Source of the DNA: Actinomycetes bacterium
GTDB lineage: Bacteria; Actinomycetota; Acidimicrobiia; Acidimicrobiales; CADCSY01
Reading direction: 5' to 3'
Assembly (NCBI GenBank): GCA_025464025.1
Contig: JAODBP010000288.1
Location: 1-35,208 of the forward strand
DNA length: 35,208 nt
Shown: one piece after another, positions 25,218 to 32,134 of the stretch
Position numbering within the stretch: position 1 is the first letter of the stretch
Layout of the letters: every line of letters begins with the position of its first letter
Translations under genes and position numbers: made by a program
Notes under the pieces: generated by a model
The model's database searches: none
What the model saw: the letters and a program-made list of their open reading frames with translations, nothing else
What the model was told of the DNA's origin: nothing

Positions 25218-25994
25218 GTGACCTCCGCGCTCGACCGACGCAGCCGTCACGACCGGTGCATCCGGTTGGCCGGGCAGCGGATCGACCTGCTCGAGCACGC
25301 CCACGTGGTCAAGGCCGTGGGCGACGCCCTCGACGGCGCCCGCCGGCCGCTCCGGCTGGCGTCGGCCAACCTCGACCACGTGTACCGCTTCGACGGCGAG
25401 GCCGAGCTGTTCGACACCGATGACGGCAGCCAGTGGCTGGTGCTCCTCGACGGGATGCCCCTGGTCTGGACGACCCGACGTCGCACCGGTCACCCGTGGT
25501 CGCAGCTCGCCGGCTCCGACCTCCTCCCCGACCTCCTCGGGCTGTGCCAGGCCCGCCGGGCCCGGGTGGCGTTCGTGGGTGGCACCGACGAGCTGCGCGA
25601 CCGGCTGCCGGCCGCCCTCGAGGCCCGCTGGCCCGGGCTCGCCGTCACCGGCCACTGGACGCCGGAGCGCTCGGTGGTCGAGGACCCGGCGGCGTCCGAC
25701 CGCCTCGCCGCCGAGATCGCCGAGGCCGGCGTCGACCTGCTGGTGGTGGGCCTGGGCAAGCCCCGCCAGGAGCGCTGGATGGCCCGCCACTCGGCGACCA
25801 CCGGCGCCCGTGTCACGGCCGCGTTCGGGGCGTCGACCGAGTTCATCGCCGGCGTGCAGCAGCGAGCGCCCGAGGCGCTCTCCCGGGTCGGGGCCGAGTG
25901 GGCCTACCGGCTCTACAAGGAGCCCCGCAGGCTGGCTCGCCGCTACCTGGCCGAGGGCCCGGTGGCCCTGGCCAAGGTCGTCGTCACCCGCTGA
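25218..25994 (+). CDS. WecG/TagA/CpsF-family glycosyltransferase (GT26)
   Basis: 258 residues from GTG 25218. GT26 marks are LRLASANLDHVYRFDGEAEL, LVLLDGMPLVW, VAFVGGTDELRDRLPAALEA, the VGLGKPRQERWMARH motif (usual GxPxQExW) and the C-terminal FIAGVQQRAPEALSRVGAEW, then AYRLYKEPRRLARRYL. The family transfers ManNAc or related sugars to lipid-linked GlcNAc in wall teichoic acid, enterobacterial common antigen or exopolysaccharide synthesis. No strong ribosome-binding site is seen at the start, so the N-terminus is less sure. Divergent from the acyltransferase. Confidence 0.85.
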   Translation: MTSALDRRSRHDRCIRLAGQRIDLLEHAHVVKAVGDALDGARRPLRLASANLDHVYRFDGEAELFDTDDGSQWLVLLDGMPLVWTTRRRTGHPWSQLAGSDLLPDLLGLCQARRARVAFVGGTDELRDRLPAALEARWPGLAVTGHWTPERSVVEDPAASDRLAAEIAEAGVDLLVVGLGKPRQERWMARHSATTGARVTAAFGASTEFIAGVQQRAPEALSRVGAEWAYRLYKEPRRLARRYLAEGPVALAKVVVTR

Positions 25995-26026
25995 CGACTT
26001 CCCGGCACCCGTCGAGTTGGGCGAGG

Positions 26027-26032
26027 TACGAT
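26027..26032 (+). promoter_or_regulatory. -10 box (TACGAT) of the class II aldolase gene, leaderless
   Basis: TACGAT ends 6 nt before ATG 26039. Confidence 0.5.
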
Positions 26033-26038
26033 TTTCCC

Positions 26039-26797
26039 ATGCCCAAGGTCAACGGCCAGGAAGCGACGTTCGAGACGGTCCCGGAGGAGCGCCAGCACCG
26101 CAAGGAGCAGCTGGCCGCCGCCTTCCGCATCTTCGCCCGCTTCGGGTACGACGAAGGGGTCGCCGGCCACATCACGGCCCGCGACCCCGAGCTGAGCGAC
26201 CACTTCTGGGTCAACCCGTTCGGGATGCACTTCAGCCAGATCAAGGTCTCCGACCTCATCCTGTGCAACGACGCCGGTGAGGTGGTCGAGGGCAACGCGT
26301 TCGTGAACACCGCGGCCTTCGCCATCCACTCCCAGGTGCACGCCGCCCGGCCCGACGTGATCGCCGCCGCCCACTCGCACTCGATGCACGGCAAGGCGTG
26401 GTCGACGCTGGGCCGCAAGCTCGACCCGCTCACCCAGGATGCCTGCGCCTTCTACGAGGACCACGGCCTGTTCGACGAGTACACCGGCGTCGTCCTCGAT
26501 ACCGAGGAGGGCAAGCGCATCGCCCACGCCCTCGGCGAGCACAAGGCCGTCATCCTCCGCAACCACGGCCTGCTCACCACCGGCCACTCGGTCGAGGAGG
26601 CGGCGTGGTGGTTCGTCTCGATGGACCGCTCGTGCCAGGCCCAGCTCCTCGCCGAGGCCGCCGGCACACCGATCCTGATCGACCACGAGATGGCCCAGCT
26701 CACCCACAGCCAGGTCGGCTCGCACATCTCGGGCCACTTCTCGTTCTCGCCGATGTACGCCTGGATCACGGCCCAGGAGCCCGACCTGCTCGGCTAG
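26039..26797 (+). CDS. Class II aldolase/adducin family protein
   Basis: 252 residues. Recognisable parts are LAAAFRIFARFGYDEGVAGH, ITARDPELSDHFWVNPFGMH, the metal-binding histidines in AAHSHSMHGKAW, and ILRNHGLLTTGHSVEEAAWW. The family includes fuculose- and ribulose-phosphate aldolases and 3-oxo-tetronate-4-phosphate decarboxylases; this subtype, widely annotated simply as class II aldolase/adducin, has no agreed substrate. Its stop is 4 nt from the convergent gcvT stop. It is monocistronic with a leaderless promoter. Confidence 0.85.
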   Translation: MPKVNGQEATFETVPEERQHRKEQLAAAFRIFARFGYDEGVAGHITARDPELSDHFWVNPFGMHFSQIKVSDLILCNDAGEVVEGNAFVNTAAFAIHSQVHAARPDVIAAAHSHSMHGKAWSTLGRKLDPLTQDACAFYEDHGLFDEYTGVVLDTEEGKRIAHALGEHKAVILRNHGLLTTGHSVEEAAWWFVSMDRSCQAQLLAEAAGTPILIDHEMAQLTHSQVGSHISGHFSFSPMYAWITAQEPDLLG

Positions 26798-26801
26798 TCC
26801 C

Positions 26802-27845
26802 TCAGACGAACGGGGGCTTCACCACGACGCCGGGGACCCGGGTGCCGCGCTGGTCGACCTCGACCGCGGCGCCCGGTTGGACGTGGGGCGGGAGGAAGGC
26901 GAGGGCGATGCCGATCTCGCGCATCGGGGAGAAGTTGCCGCTGGTGGTGACGCCGACGGCCGTGCCGTCGACATAGACGTCCTGGCCCTCGCGCAGCGGG
27001 CGACGGCCCTCGACCTCGATGCCGCGGAGCAGGCGGTGGACGCCCCGGGCCCGCTCGGCCTCGAGGGCGGCCTTGCCTCGGAAGGCGGGCTTGTCCCATC
27101 CGACCACCCAGGCCAGGCCGGCCTGGAGCGGCGTGATCCCGGGGCCGAGCTCGTGGCCGTGGAGCGGCAGCCCGGCCTCGAGGCGGAGGGTGTCGCGGGC
27201 CCCGAGCCCGGCCGGCGTGATCCCGGCGGCGAGGATGGCCTCCCACACGGTGCCGGCGCGGTGGGCCGGCACGGCCAACTCGACCCCGTCCTCGCCGGTG
27301 TAGCCGGTGCCGGCGACGGCACACGACTCGCCGAGCACGTCGACGACAGCGACGTCGAAGCGCCCGACCTCGGCGGCGACCGGCGCCACGGCGTTGAGCC
27401 GATGCCGGGCCTCGGGCCCCTGGACGGCGAGCACTGCCCGCTCCCCCGTCACGTCGACGCCGCCGATGGCCTCGACCACGCGGTCGGTGTTCGATGCGTT
27501 CGGCATCACGTCGAACCGGTCGGTCGACACCCACCACACGATGATGTCGTCGAGCACCGAGCCGTCGGCCTCGTCGAGCAGGTGGGTGTACTGGGCCCGG
27601 CCGGGCCGGATCTTCCCGAGGTCGTTGGTGAGCGCGGCCTGGAGGTGGCCGAGCGCCGCGCTCCCCTCGACCCGGACGGTCCCGAGGTGGCTGACGTCGA
27701 ACACGGCCGCACCGGTGCGACAGGCCCGGTGCTCGGCCAGCGTCCCGCTCGGGTAGCTGAGCGGCATGTCCCAGCCGCCGAAGGGCACGAGCTTGGCGCC
27801 GAGGGCCCGGTGGGCGGCGTCGAGGGGCGAGGTCGACAGGGTCAC
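26802..27845 (-). CDS. gcvT: Glycine cleavage T-protein (aminomethyltransferase)
   Basis: 347 residues from GTG 27845. Signature stretches are LVPFGGWDMPLSYPSGTLAE, HRACRTGAAVFDVSHLGTVR, LTNDLGKIRPGRAQYTHLLD, TGYTGEDGVELAVP, ARDTLRLEAGLPLHGHEL and FRGKAALEAERARGV, ending VTTSGNFSPMREIGIALAFL. It transfers the methylene group from aminomethyl-lipoyl-GcvH to tetrahydrofolate. gcvH is in this window at 31739, in a different transcript; gcvP is not. It has its own leaderless promoter. It is convergent with the aldolase gene. Confidence 0.9.
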   Translation of the reverse strand: MTLSTSPLDAAHRALGAKLVPFGGWDMPLSYPSGTLAEHRACRTGAAVFDVSHLGTVRVEGSAALGHLQAALTNDLGKIRPGRAQYTHLLDEADGSVLDDIIVWWVSTDRFDVMPNASNTDRVVEAIGGVDVTGERAVLAVQGPEARHRLNAVAPVAAEVGRFDVAVVDVLGESCAVAGTGYTGEDGVELAVPAHRAGTVWEAILAAGITPAGLGARDTLRLEAGLPLHGHELGPGITPLQAGLAWVVGWDKPAFRGKAALEAERARGVHRLLRGIEVEGRRPLREGQDVYVDGTAVGVTTSGNFSPMREIGIALAFLPPHVQPGAAVEVDQRGTRVPGVVVKPPFV

Positions 27846-27852
27846 GGCCGGC

Positions 27853-27858
27853 AACCTA
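27853..27858 (-). promoter_or_regulatory. -10 box (TAGGTT) of gcvT, leaderless
   Basis: TAGGTT ends 7 nt before GTG 27845. Confidence 0.5.
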
Positions 27859-27888
27859 CCGGCGGGTGCGGCCGCGGCCCGGCAGTCG

Positions 27889-27894
27889 TACACT
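27889..27894 (+). promoter_or_regulatory. -10 box (TACACT) of the AlkB-like gene
   Basis: TACACT ends 10 nt before ATG 27905, giving little or no leader. It shares a 59-bp divergent region with the gcvT promoter. Confidence 0.4.
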
Positions 27895-27904
27895 TGTTCG
27901 TCCG

Positions 27905-28507
27905 ATGGCGTTGGCGTGGCAGGGCTCGATCTTCGGCGGGGCGCCGGAACCCGACGCGTCCTTCCGCCGGCTCGAGCGCACCGAGCTCGACCGGGGCGCC
28001 TGGCTCGACCACGGACCCGGGTGGCTCGCCGGCAGCGACGACCTCTTCGCCGAGCTGCTCGAGACGGCGCCCTGGCAGCAGCGGCAGCGGGTGATGTGGG
28101 AGAAGGTCGTCGACGAGCCCCGGCTCACCGCGTGGTGGCGCGACGGGGATGCCGGGCTGCCGGCCGTCGTGCCGGAGATCCGCCGGCTCCTGTCCGAGCG
28201 CTACGCCGTCGCCTTCGACTCGGTGGGCTGCAACCTCTACCGCGACGGCCGCGACAGCGTGGCCTGGCACGGCGACACCGTCCGCAAGTCCATGGCCGAG
28301 CCGATCGTGGCCATCGTCTCGCTCGGCGAGCCCCGGCGCTTCCTGCTCCGGCCCCGCGGCGGTGGCCCGTCGCGCCGCTTCGACCTCGGCGGCGGCGACC
28401 TGCTCGTGATGGGCGGCACGTGCCAGCACACGTGGGAGCACACCGTGCCCAAGGTCGCCGCGGCAGGGCCCCGGCTCAGCGTGACGTTCCGCCACTCGAA
28501 GGCCTAG
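27905..28507 (+). CDS. AlkB-like 2-oxoglutarate/Fe(II) dioxygenase
   Basis: 200 residues. The iron ligands are H122 and D124 (AWHGDTVRKS) and H179 (HTWEHTVPK); the 2-oxoglutarate arginines lie in PRLSVTFRH. Upstream, FDSVGCNLYRDGRDSVAWHG and IVAIVSLGEPRRFLLRPRGG match AlkB-type alkylation-repair proteins. It likely removes methyl or larger alkyl groups from DNA or RNA bases, though some bacterial AlkB relatives act on tRNA or other substrates. ATG 27905 is preceded by a TACACT box. The TAG stop shares CTAG with the gene on the other strand. Confidence 0.85.
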   Translation: MALAWQGSIFGGAPEPDASFRRLERTELDRGAWLDHGPGWLAGSDDLFAELLETAPWQQRQRVMWEKVVDEPRLTAWWRDGDAGLPAVVPEIRRLLSERYAVAFDSVGCNLYRDGRDSVAWHGDTVRKSMAEPIVAIVSLGEPRRFLLRPRGGGPSRRFDLGGGDLLVMGGTCQHTWEHTVPKVAAAGPRLSVTFRHSKA

Positions 28508-28899
28508 GAGGCCGCCGACTCCCACTGCTCGGGCTCGGCCAGGCCGTACTTGGCGATCAGCCCGAGGTAGTCGCGCTGGTAGAGCATCTTCACGTTGACC
28601 TCGGGGTGCAGCTCCTGGAGCCGGCGGAGCTTGCCGTTCTTCTTGGTCACGAGGCCCTGGCGGAGCGTCGTGACCTCGATGTAGAGGTCGTGCGCCGGCA
28701 GGTAGAAGTCGGGCGTGAACGCCCTGGTCACCTGGCCCTCGGCGTCGTGGTCGAGGTCGAAGGTGCGGGGCTCGTACTCCCACTCCACGCCGTAGAAGTC
28801 GAGGAGGCGGGCGAACTGCTCCTCGGCGTTGTGGGCGAACCGCACCTGCTGGTGCGGGAGCGGTTCGTCAGTTGGCGACGGAGGAGACGGCAGGCTCAC
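28504..28899 (-). CDS. PD-(D/E)XK nuclease-like hypothetical protein
   Basis: 131 residues from GTG 28899, or 113 from GTG 28845; the family core begins just after the latter (VRFAHNAEEQFARLLDFYGV). Then EWEYEPRTFDLD, AFTPDFYLPAHDLYIEVTTL, RQGLVTKKNGKLRRLQELHP and NVKMLYQRDYLGLIAKYGLA. The FTPDFYLP...YIEVTT pattern, plus lysines in the following helix, looks like a small PD-(D/E)XK core of the VSR/DUF559 type. Nuclease activity is inference. It is the last gene of the MerR unit: the 28899 start overlaps merR by 32 nt, the 28845 start leaves a 22-nt gap. Confidence 0.65.
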   Translation of the reverse strand: MSLPSPPSPTDEPLPHQQVRFAHNAEEQFARLLDFYGVEWEYEPRTFDLDHDAEGQVTRAFTPDFYLPAHDLYIEVTTLRQGLVTKKNGKLRRLQELHPEVNVKMLYQRDYLGLIAKYGLAEPEQWESAAS

Positions 28900-29332
28900 C
28901 TGAGCCAGTGTCCTCGACCGGCGGGTCGAGTTCGCGGATGGCCGCATCGACCTCTTCCTTCACATCGTGGAGGGCGATGAAACTCATGGCGCCCTGCCCG
29001 CGACGGAAGAGGTCGATCGTCTCCTCACGATCACGGACGAGGAGGGAGTCCTTGCCGCGGATCACGAGGTCGGCCGTCGCCAGGTCCTGGCCGAGGTTCT
29101 CACGGAGGTAGGCGATGGCCGTCCGGGCCCGGGCCAGCGAGATCCCAGCGTCGAGCATCTGCTTGATCGTGCGGAGCTCGACGAGGTCGCCGTAGGAGTA
29201 CAGCCGCTGCGAGCCGCTGCCCGTGGCGTCCGACACGCTCGGGCGGAGCAGGTCGGTCCGGGCCCAGTGGTCCAGCTGTCGGTACGTGATGCCAACGATC
29301 TTGCAGACCTGAGGGCCCCGGTAATACGACAT
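28868..29332 (-). CDS. MerR-family regulator (Rv1830-like)
   Basis: 154 residues from ATG 29332, which has GGAGG 5 nt upstream; GTG 29344 would add four residues. The winged helix is QVCKIVGITYRQLDHWARTD, then LLRPSVSDATGSGSQRLYSY, then GDLVELRTIKQMLDAGISLA, followed by a coiled-coil helix and a C-terminal region (VRDREETIDLFRRGQGAMSF). Position and sequence match Rv1830 of Mycobacterium, the MerR regulator next to the bifunctional nuclease gene. The promoter at 29371-29399 has a palindromic spacer, so autoregulation is likely. Confidence 0.85.
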   Translation of the reverse strand: MSYYRGPQVCKIVGITYRQLDHWARTDLLRPSVSDATGSGSQRLYSYGDLVELRTIKQMLDAGISLARARTAIAYLRENLGQDLATADLVIRGKDSLLVRDREETIDLFRRGQGAMSFIALHDVKEEVDAAIRELDPPVEDTGSGEPAVSSVAN

Positions 29333-29370
29333 CCACGCCTCCACGACAGTGCTGTAACTACGGCCCTGTG

Positions 29371-29399
29371 ATGCTACGACTCCCCCGCGCGGGGGTCAA
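29371..29399 (-). promoter_or_regulatory. merR promoter with palindromic spacer
   Basis: On the minus strand TTGACC (plus 29394-29399) is followed by 17 bp and TAGCAT (plus 29371-29376). The perfect palindrome CCCCCGCGCGGGGG (29382-29395) fills most of the spacer, where MerR proteins characteristically bind. The spacer is 17 bp, not the 19-20 of classic MerR-activated promoters, so repression is more likely than twist activation. The palindrome could alternatively act as a terminator stem for the upstream gene. Confidence 0.55.
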
Positions 29400-29417
29400 C
29401 GGTGGACCGTGTGACCA

Positions 29418-29912
29418 TCAGGAGGCGAAGTCCTCGGGGTTGACCTCGTCGATGAACTGGCGGAACTGGTCGACGATCTCCTCCTGCTCCTCCTCCTCGC
29501 CCTCCTCGGCGGCCGGCATGGCGGCCTCGGCGAGGACGGACTCGGCGGCGAAGATCGGCGCCTCGACCCGGACGGCGAGGGCTACGGCGTCGGACGGCCG
29601 GCTGGAGACGGTGACCGTCTCCCCCGCCGCCGTGCGCAGCTCGATGTCGGCGAAGAACGTCGACTCCCGCAGGTCGGTGACCGTGATGCGCTGCACCGTC
29701 ACGTTGACGGCGCCGAGCACGTCGCGCAACAGGTCGTGCGTCATCGGGCGCGGGGTCGACACGCCCTCGAGGGCGAGGGCGATGGCCCGGGCCTCTTCGG
29801 GGCCGATGTAGATCGGGAGCACGCGGCGCTCGCCGCCCTGCTCCCGGAGCAGCACGACAGGAGCGTTGGCCGGCAGCTCGAGCCGCACACCGAGGAGCTC
29901 CATCTCGACCAC
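29418..29912 (-). CDS. Bifunctional nuclease domain protein (BFN/DUF151, Rv1829-like)
   Basis: 164 residues. MVEMELLGVRLELPANAPVV, LREQGGERRVLPIYIGPEEA, RAIALALEGVSTPRPMTHDL and SSRPSDAVALAVRVEAPIFA are the bifunctional-nuclease-domain signatures; the C-terminus is acidic (EEGEEEEQEEIVDQFRQFID). Plant relatives have DNase/RNase activity; bacterial members are poorly characterised. It sits between hpt and the MerR gene. Its GTG start is 9 nt after the hpt stop, with a TAGGGT box between, so it may have its own leaderless transcript. Confidence 0.88.
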   Translation of the reverse strand: MVEMELLGVRLELPANAPVVLLREQGGERRVLPIYIGPEEARAIALALEGVSTPRPMTHDLLRDVLGAVNVTVQRITVTDLRESTFFADIELRTAAGETVTVSSRPSDAVALAVRVEAPIFAAESVLAEAAMPAAEEGEEEEQEEIVDQFRQFIDEVNPEDFAS

Positions 29913-29918
29913 CTGTCG

Positions 29919-29924
29919 ACCCTA
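29919..29924 (-). promoter_or_regulatory. -10 box (TAGGGT) of the BFN gene, built on the hpt stop codon
   Basis: TAGGGT ends 6 nt before GTG 29912. Its first three bases are the TAG stop codon of hpt. Confidence 0.4.
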
Positions 29925-30479
29925 CCCCCGGCGATAGAGCGCCGGCACCAGCCCATCGGGGTCGGCGGCGAGCGTCGCCGGGTCGGCCGCGGCGAGCATC
30001 GGCACGTTCCGGTAGCGCTCCTCGTGGTCGAGGCCGTAGCCCACGAGGTACGGCTCGTCGAGGGCGAACCCGACGAACCGGGCATCGACGGGGAGGACCC
30101 GGCGGCTGGTCTTGTCGACGAGGACGCAGACCTCCAGCGAGCGGGGCGAGCGACCGGCCAGCTCCTGGAGCAGGTACGAGACGGTGAGCCCGGTGTCGAG
30201 CACGGCGTCGACCAGGACCACGTCGCGGCCGGCGATGTCGGTGTCGAGGTCCTTGGCGATCCGGACCCGACCGGTGCCCTCGGCGAACGCCGTCACCTGG
30301 AGGAAGTCGACGATCGGGTGCGTCGTCATGGTGCGGACGAGGTCGGCGAGGAAGATCACGCTCCCCTTCAGCAGCCCCACGAGGATGACGCCGTCGTCGT
30401 AGGCGGCGGAGAGCTCGGCCCCCAGGCGGCGGACCCCGGCCTGGATGGCCTCGTGCTCGAGGACGACCGGGGTCGTCAC
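29922..30479 (-). CDS. hpt: Hypoxanthine phosphoribosyltransferase
   Basis: 185 residues, the normal size. GTG 30479 overlaps the MerR stop (GTGA). The PRPP-binding motif is DVVLVDAVLDTGLTVSYLLQ; other parts are DDGVILVGLLKGSVIFLADL, VDFLQVTAFAEG, CVLVDKTSRRVLPVDARFVG and FVGFALDEPYLVGYGLDHEE. It salvages hypoxanthine/guanine to IMP/GMP. It is set between the FtsR-type MerR and the BFN gene, where mycobacteria have nothing. Confidence 0.92.
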   Translation of the reverse strand: MTTPVVLEHEAIQAGVRRLGAELSAAYDDGVILVGLLKGSVIFLADLVRTMTTHPIVDFLQVTAFAEGTGRVRIAKDLDTDIAGRDVVLVDAVLDTGLTVSYLLQELAGRSPRSLEVCVLVDKTSRRVLPVDARFVGFALDEPYLVGYGLDHEERYRNVPMLAAADPATLAADPDGLVPALYRRG

Positions 30480-31252
30480 CCGTCCGTGTACTCGCGGAGG
30501 GCGGCGCGGAGGAAGGCGGCCCGCATCCCCTCGCCGAGCTGGGAGAGGTCCTCCAACGTCTCGACCGCCTGGCGACGTGCCGTCGGGTTGCGCTGCTTCA
30601 CCAGCGGGAGCACGACCTGTTCGTAGAAGCCGGCCTCGCGCTCGGCCGCCGTCTTGTACATGCGGAGGTGGCGGGCCTCGACACCGTGGCGGGCGAAGCC
30701 AGCCGCCAGCCGGGCCACGACCAGGGCCTCCTCGTCGTAGTACACCTGGCCAGCCACGGGGCGCCCGGCCAGCAGGCCGTATCGCTCGAGCTCCTGGATG
30801 TCGGCCACGTCGAGCCCGGTGGCGTGGGCCAGCTCGCTGATGGTGAGCGAGACGGCGGAGAGGCCGGCCACGAGCGGCGAGTCGGCGGTGTGGCGGCGGG
30901 GCGGGACGATCGGGTCCTGCTCGAGGGCGGGCGGCGCCTTCGGCTCGGCCGGCTCCACCGGGTCGGCGTCGAGCGGCGCAGCATCGGGACCGGCGAGCAG
31001 GCGGTCCTTGATCACCTTCAGCGGGAGGAAGTGGTCGCGCTGCTGCTCGAGGATCCACCGCAGCCGGGCCACGTCGGGCTCGTAGAACTTGCGGTAGCCC
31101 GACGGGGTGCGCTCGGGATCCAGCAGGCCCTGGCTCTCGAGGAAGCGGATCTTCGAGATCGTGATGTCCTGGAACTCCTCCTTGAGGAGCTCGAGCACCT
31201 CGCCGATCGAGAGGAACGCCCGCTCGGTCACCCCGGCCCCCGAGTCGCTCAC
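30476..31252 (-). CDS. ftsR: MerR-family regulator of FtsR type (Rv1828-like)
   Basis: 258 residues from GTG 31252 (GTGA overlap with the FHA gene). The winged helix is FLSIGEVLELLKEEFQDITI, SKIRFLESQGLLDPERTPSG, then YRKFYEPDVARLRWILEQQR and DHFLPLKVIKDRL. A Pro/Ala linker leads to a second helical half (SLTISELAHATGLDVADIQE, YDEEALVVARLAAGFARHGV). Sequence type and position between FHA and BFN genes match Rv1828/FtsR, which in Corynebacteriales activates ftsZ transcription; the target here is inferred. Confidence 0.85.
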   Translation of the reverse strand: MSDSGAGVTERAFLSIGEVLELLKEEFQDITISKIRFLESQGLLDPERTPSGYRKFYEPDVARLRWILEQQRDHFLPLKVIKDRLLAGPDAAPLDADPVEPAEPKAPPALEQDPIVPPRRHTADSPLVAGLSAVSLTISELAHATGLDVADIQELERYGLLAGRPVAGQVYYDEEALVVARLAAGFARHGVEARHLRMYKTAAEREAGFYEQVVLPLVKQRNPTARRQAVETLEDLSQLGEGMRAAFLRAALREYTDG

Positions 31253-31728
31253 TGGACAGCCGACAGGAAGACCAGCTTGAACCGGCCCACCTGGACCTCG
31301 TCGCCGTTGGCCAGGGGCATGTCCCGCTCGATGCGCTCGCGGTTCAGGTAGGTGCCGTTCAGCGAGCCGACGTCGCGGACCAACCACCCGTCGCCGGTCT
31401 TGGCCACCTCGGCGTGGCGCCGGGAGACGGTGACGTCGTCGAGGAAGATGTCGCTGTCGGGATGGCGCCCGGCGGTGACGACGTCGCTGTCGAGCACGTA
31501 GCGCGACCCGGCGCCGGGCCCCCGCTTGACCAGCAGGACGCCGCCGCCGTCGGGGATGTCGTCGACCCCGACGCTGATGTCCTCGCTCGGGTCGGTCGAC
31601 TCCTCGACGGGCGCCAACGTGATCGTGTGGTCCTCGCCGCGGACGTCGAGCGGCGAGCCGCACGACGAGCAGAAGTTGGCGTTGCCCGGGTTGCGATGCC
31701 CGCAGTTGTTGCAGAAGACGTCGGCCAC
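31249..31728 (-). CDS. FHA-domain protein with N-terminal zinc ribbon (GarA/OdhI position)
   Basis: 159 residues. Residues 1-25 are a Cys4 ribbon (C6, C9, C20, C23: CNNCGHRNPGNANFCSSCG). The FHA domain is about 65-155, with phosphothreonine-binding R88 (AGRHPDSDIFLDDVTVSRRH), S102 and the DVGSLNGTYLN loop. Position next to gcvH and a FtsR-type MerR is that of GarA/OdhI, which inhibit 2-oxoglutarate dehydrogenase. GarA's N-terminal ETTS phosphothreonine motif is not seen; the linker instead reads DHTITLAPVEESTDPSEDIS. GTG 31728 is 10 nt after the gcvH stop. Confidence 0.85.
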   Translation of the reverse strand: MADVFCNNCGHRNPGNANFCSSCGSPLDVRGEDHTITLAPVEESTDPSEDISVGVDDIPDGGGVLLVKRGPGAGSRYVLDSDVVTAGRHPDSDIFLDDVTVSRRHAEVAKTGDGWLVRDVGSLNGTYLNRERIERDMPLANGDEVQVGRFKLVFLSAVQ

Positions 31729-31735
31729 GGGCGGG

Positions 31736-31741
31736 GACCTA
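31736..31741 (-). promoter_or_regulatory. Weak -10 box (TAGGTC) of the FHA gene, built on the gcvH stop codon
   Basis: TAGGTC ends 7 nt before GTG 31728 and begins with the TAG stop of gcvH. The last position is C, not T. Confidence 0.25.
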
Positions 31742-32119
31742 CCCGTCGATCAGGGCGCGGTAGGCGGCGGCGTCCATCAGGCCGTCGAGCTCGGCGGCAT
31801 CGGTGACCGAGAGGACGCAGATCCAGCCGTCGCCGTAGGGATCCTCGTTCAGCCGCTCGGGAGCATCGCCCAGGTCCTCGTTGACCTCGACCACCTCGCC
31901 CGTGACCGGGGCGTAGATGTCGGAGACCGACTTGGTCGACTCGACCTCGCTGAACGACTCGGTCGCCTTCACGCTGGCGCCCATCGTCGGCACCTGGACG
32001 AAGACCACGTCGCCGAGGGCGTCCTGGGCGTAGTCGGTGATCCCGATCCGGACGCGGTCACCCTCGACCTTCACCCACTCGTGGTCCGTCGTGTAGCGCA
32101 GGTCGTCCGGGACGTTCAC
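31739..32119 (-). CDS. gcvH: Glycine cleavage system H protein
   Basis: 126 residues from GTG 32119. LRYTTDHEWVKVEGDRVRIG, ITDYAQDALGDVVFVQVPTM and the lipoylation site K63 (EVESTKSVSDIYAPVTGEVV) are all present. It carries the aminomethyl intermediate between P, T and L proteins. First gene of the FHA-FtsR-hpt unit. The T-protein gene is 3.9 kb away in the same orientation. Confidence 0.93.
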   Translation of the reverse strand: MNVPDDLRYTTDHEWVKVEGDRVRIGITDYAQDALGDVVFVQVPTMGASVKATESFSEVESTKSVSDIYAPVTGEVVEVNEDLGDAPERLNEDPYGDGWICVLSVTDAAELDGLMDAAAYRALIDG

Positions 32120-32126
32120 CCCGGCG

Positions 32127-32132
32127 ACGTTA
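32127..32132 (-). promoter_or_regulatory. -10 box (TAACGT) of gcvH, leaderless
   Basis: TAACGT ends 7 nt before GTG 32119, immediately downstream of the 13-bp hairpin. Confidence 0.5.
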
Positions 32133-32134
32133 CC

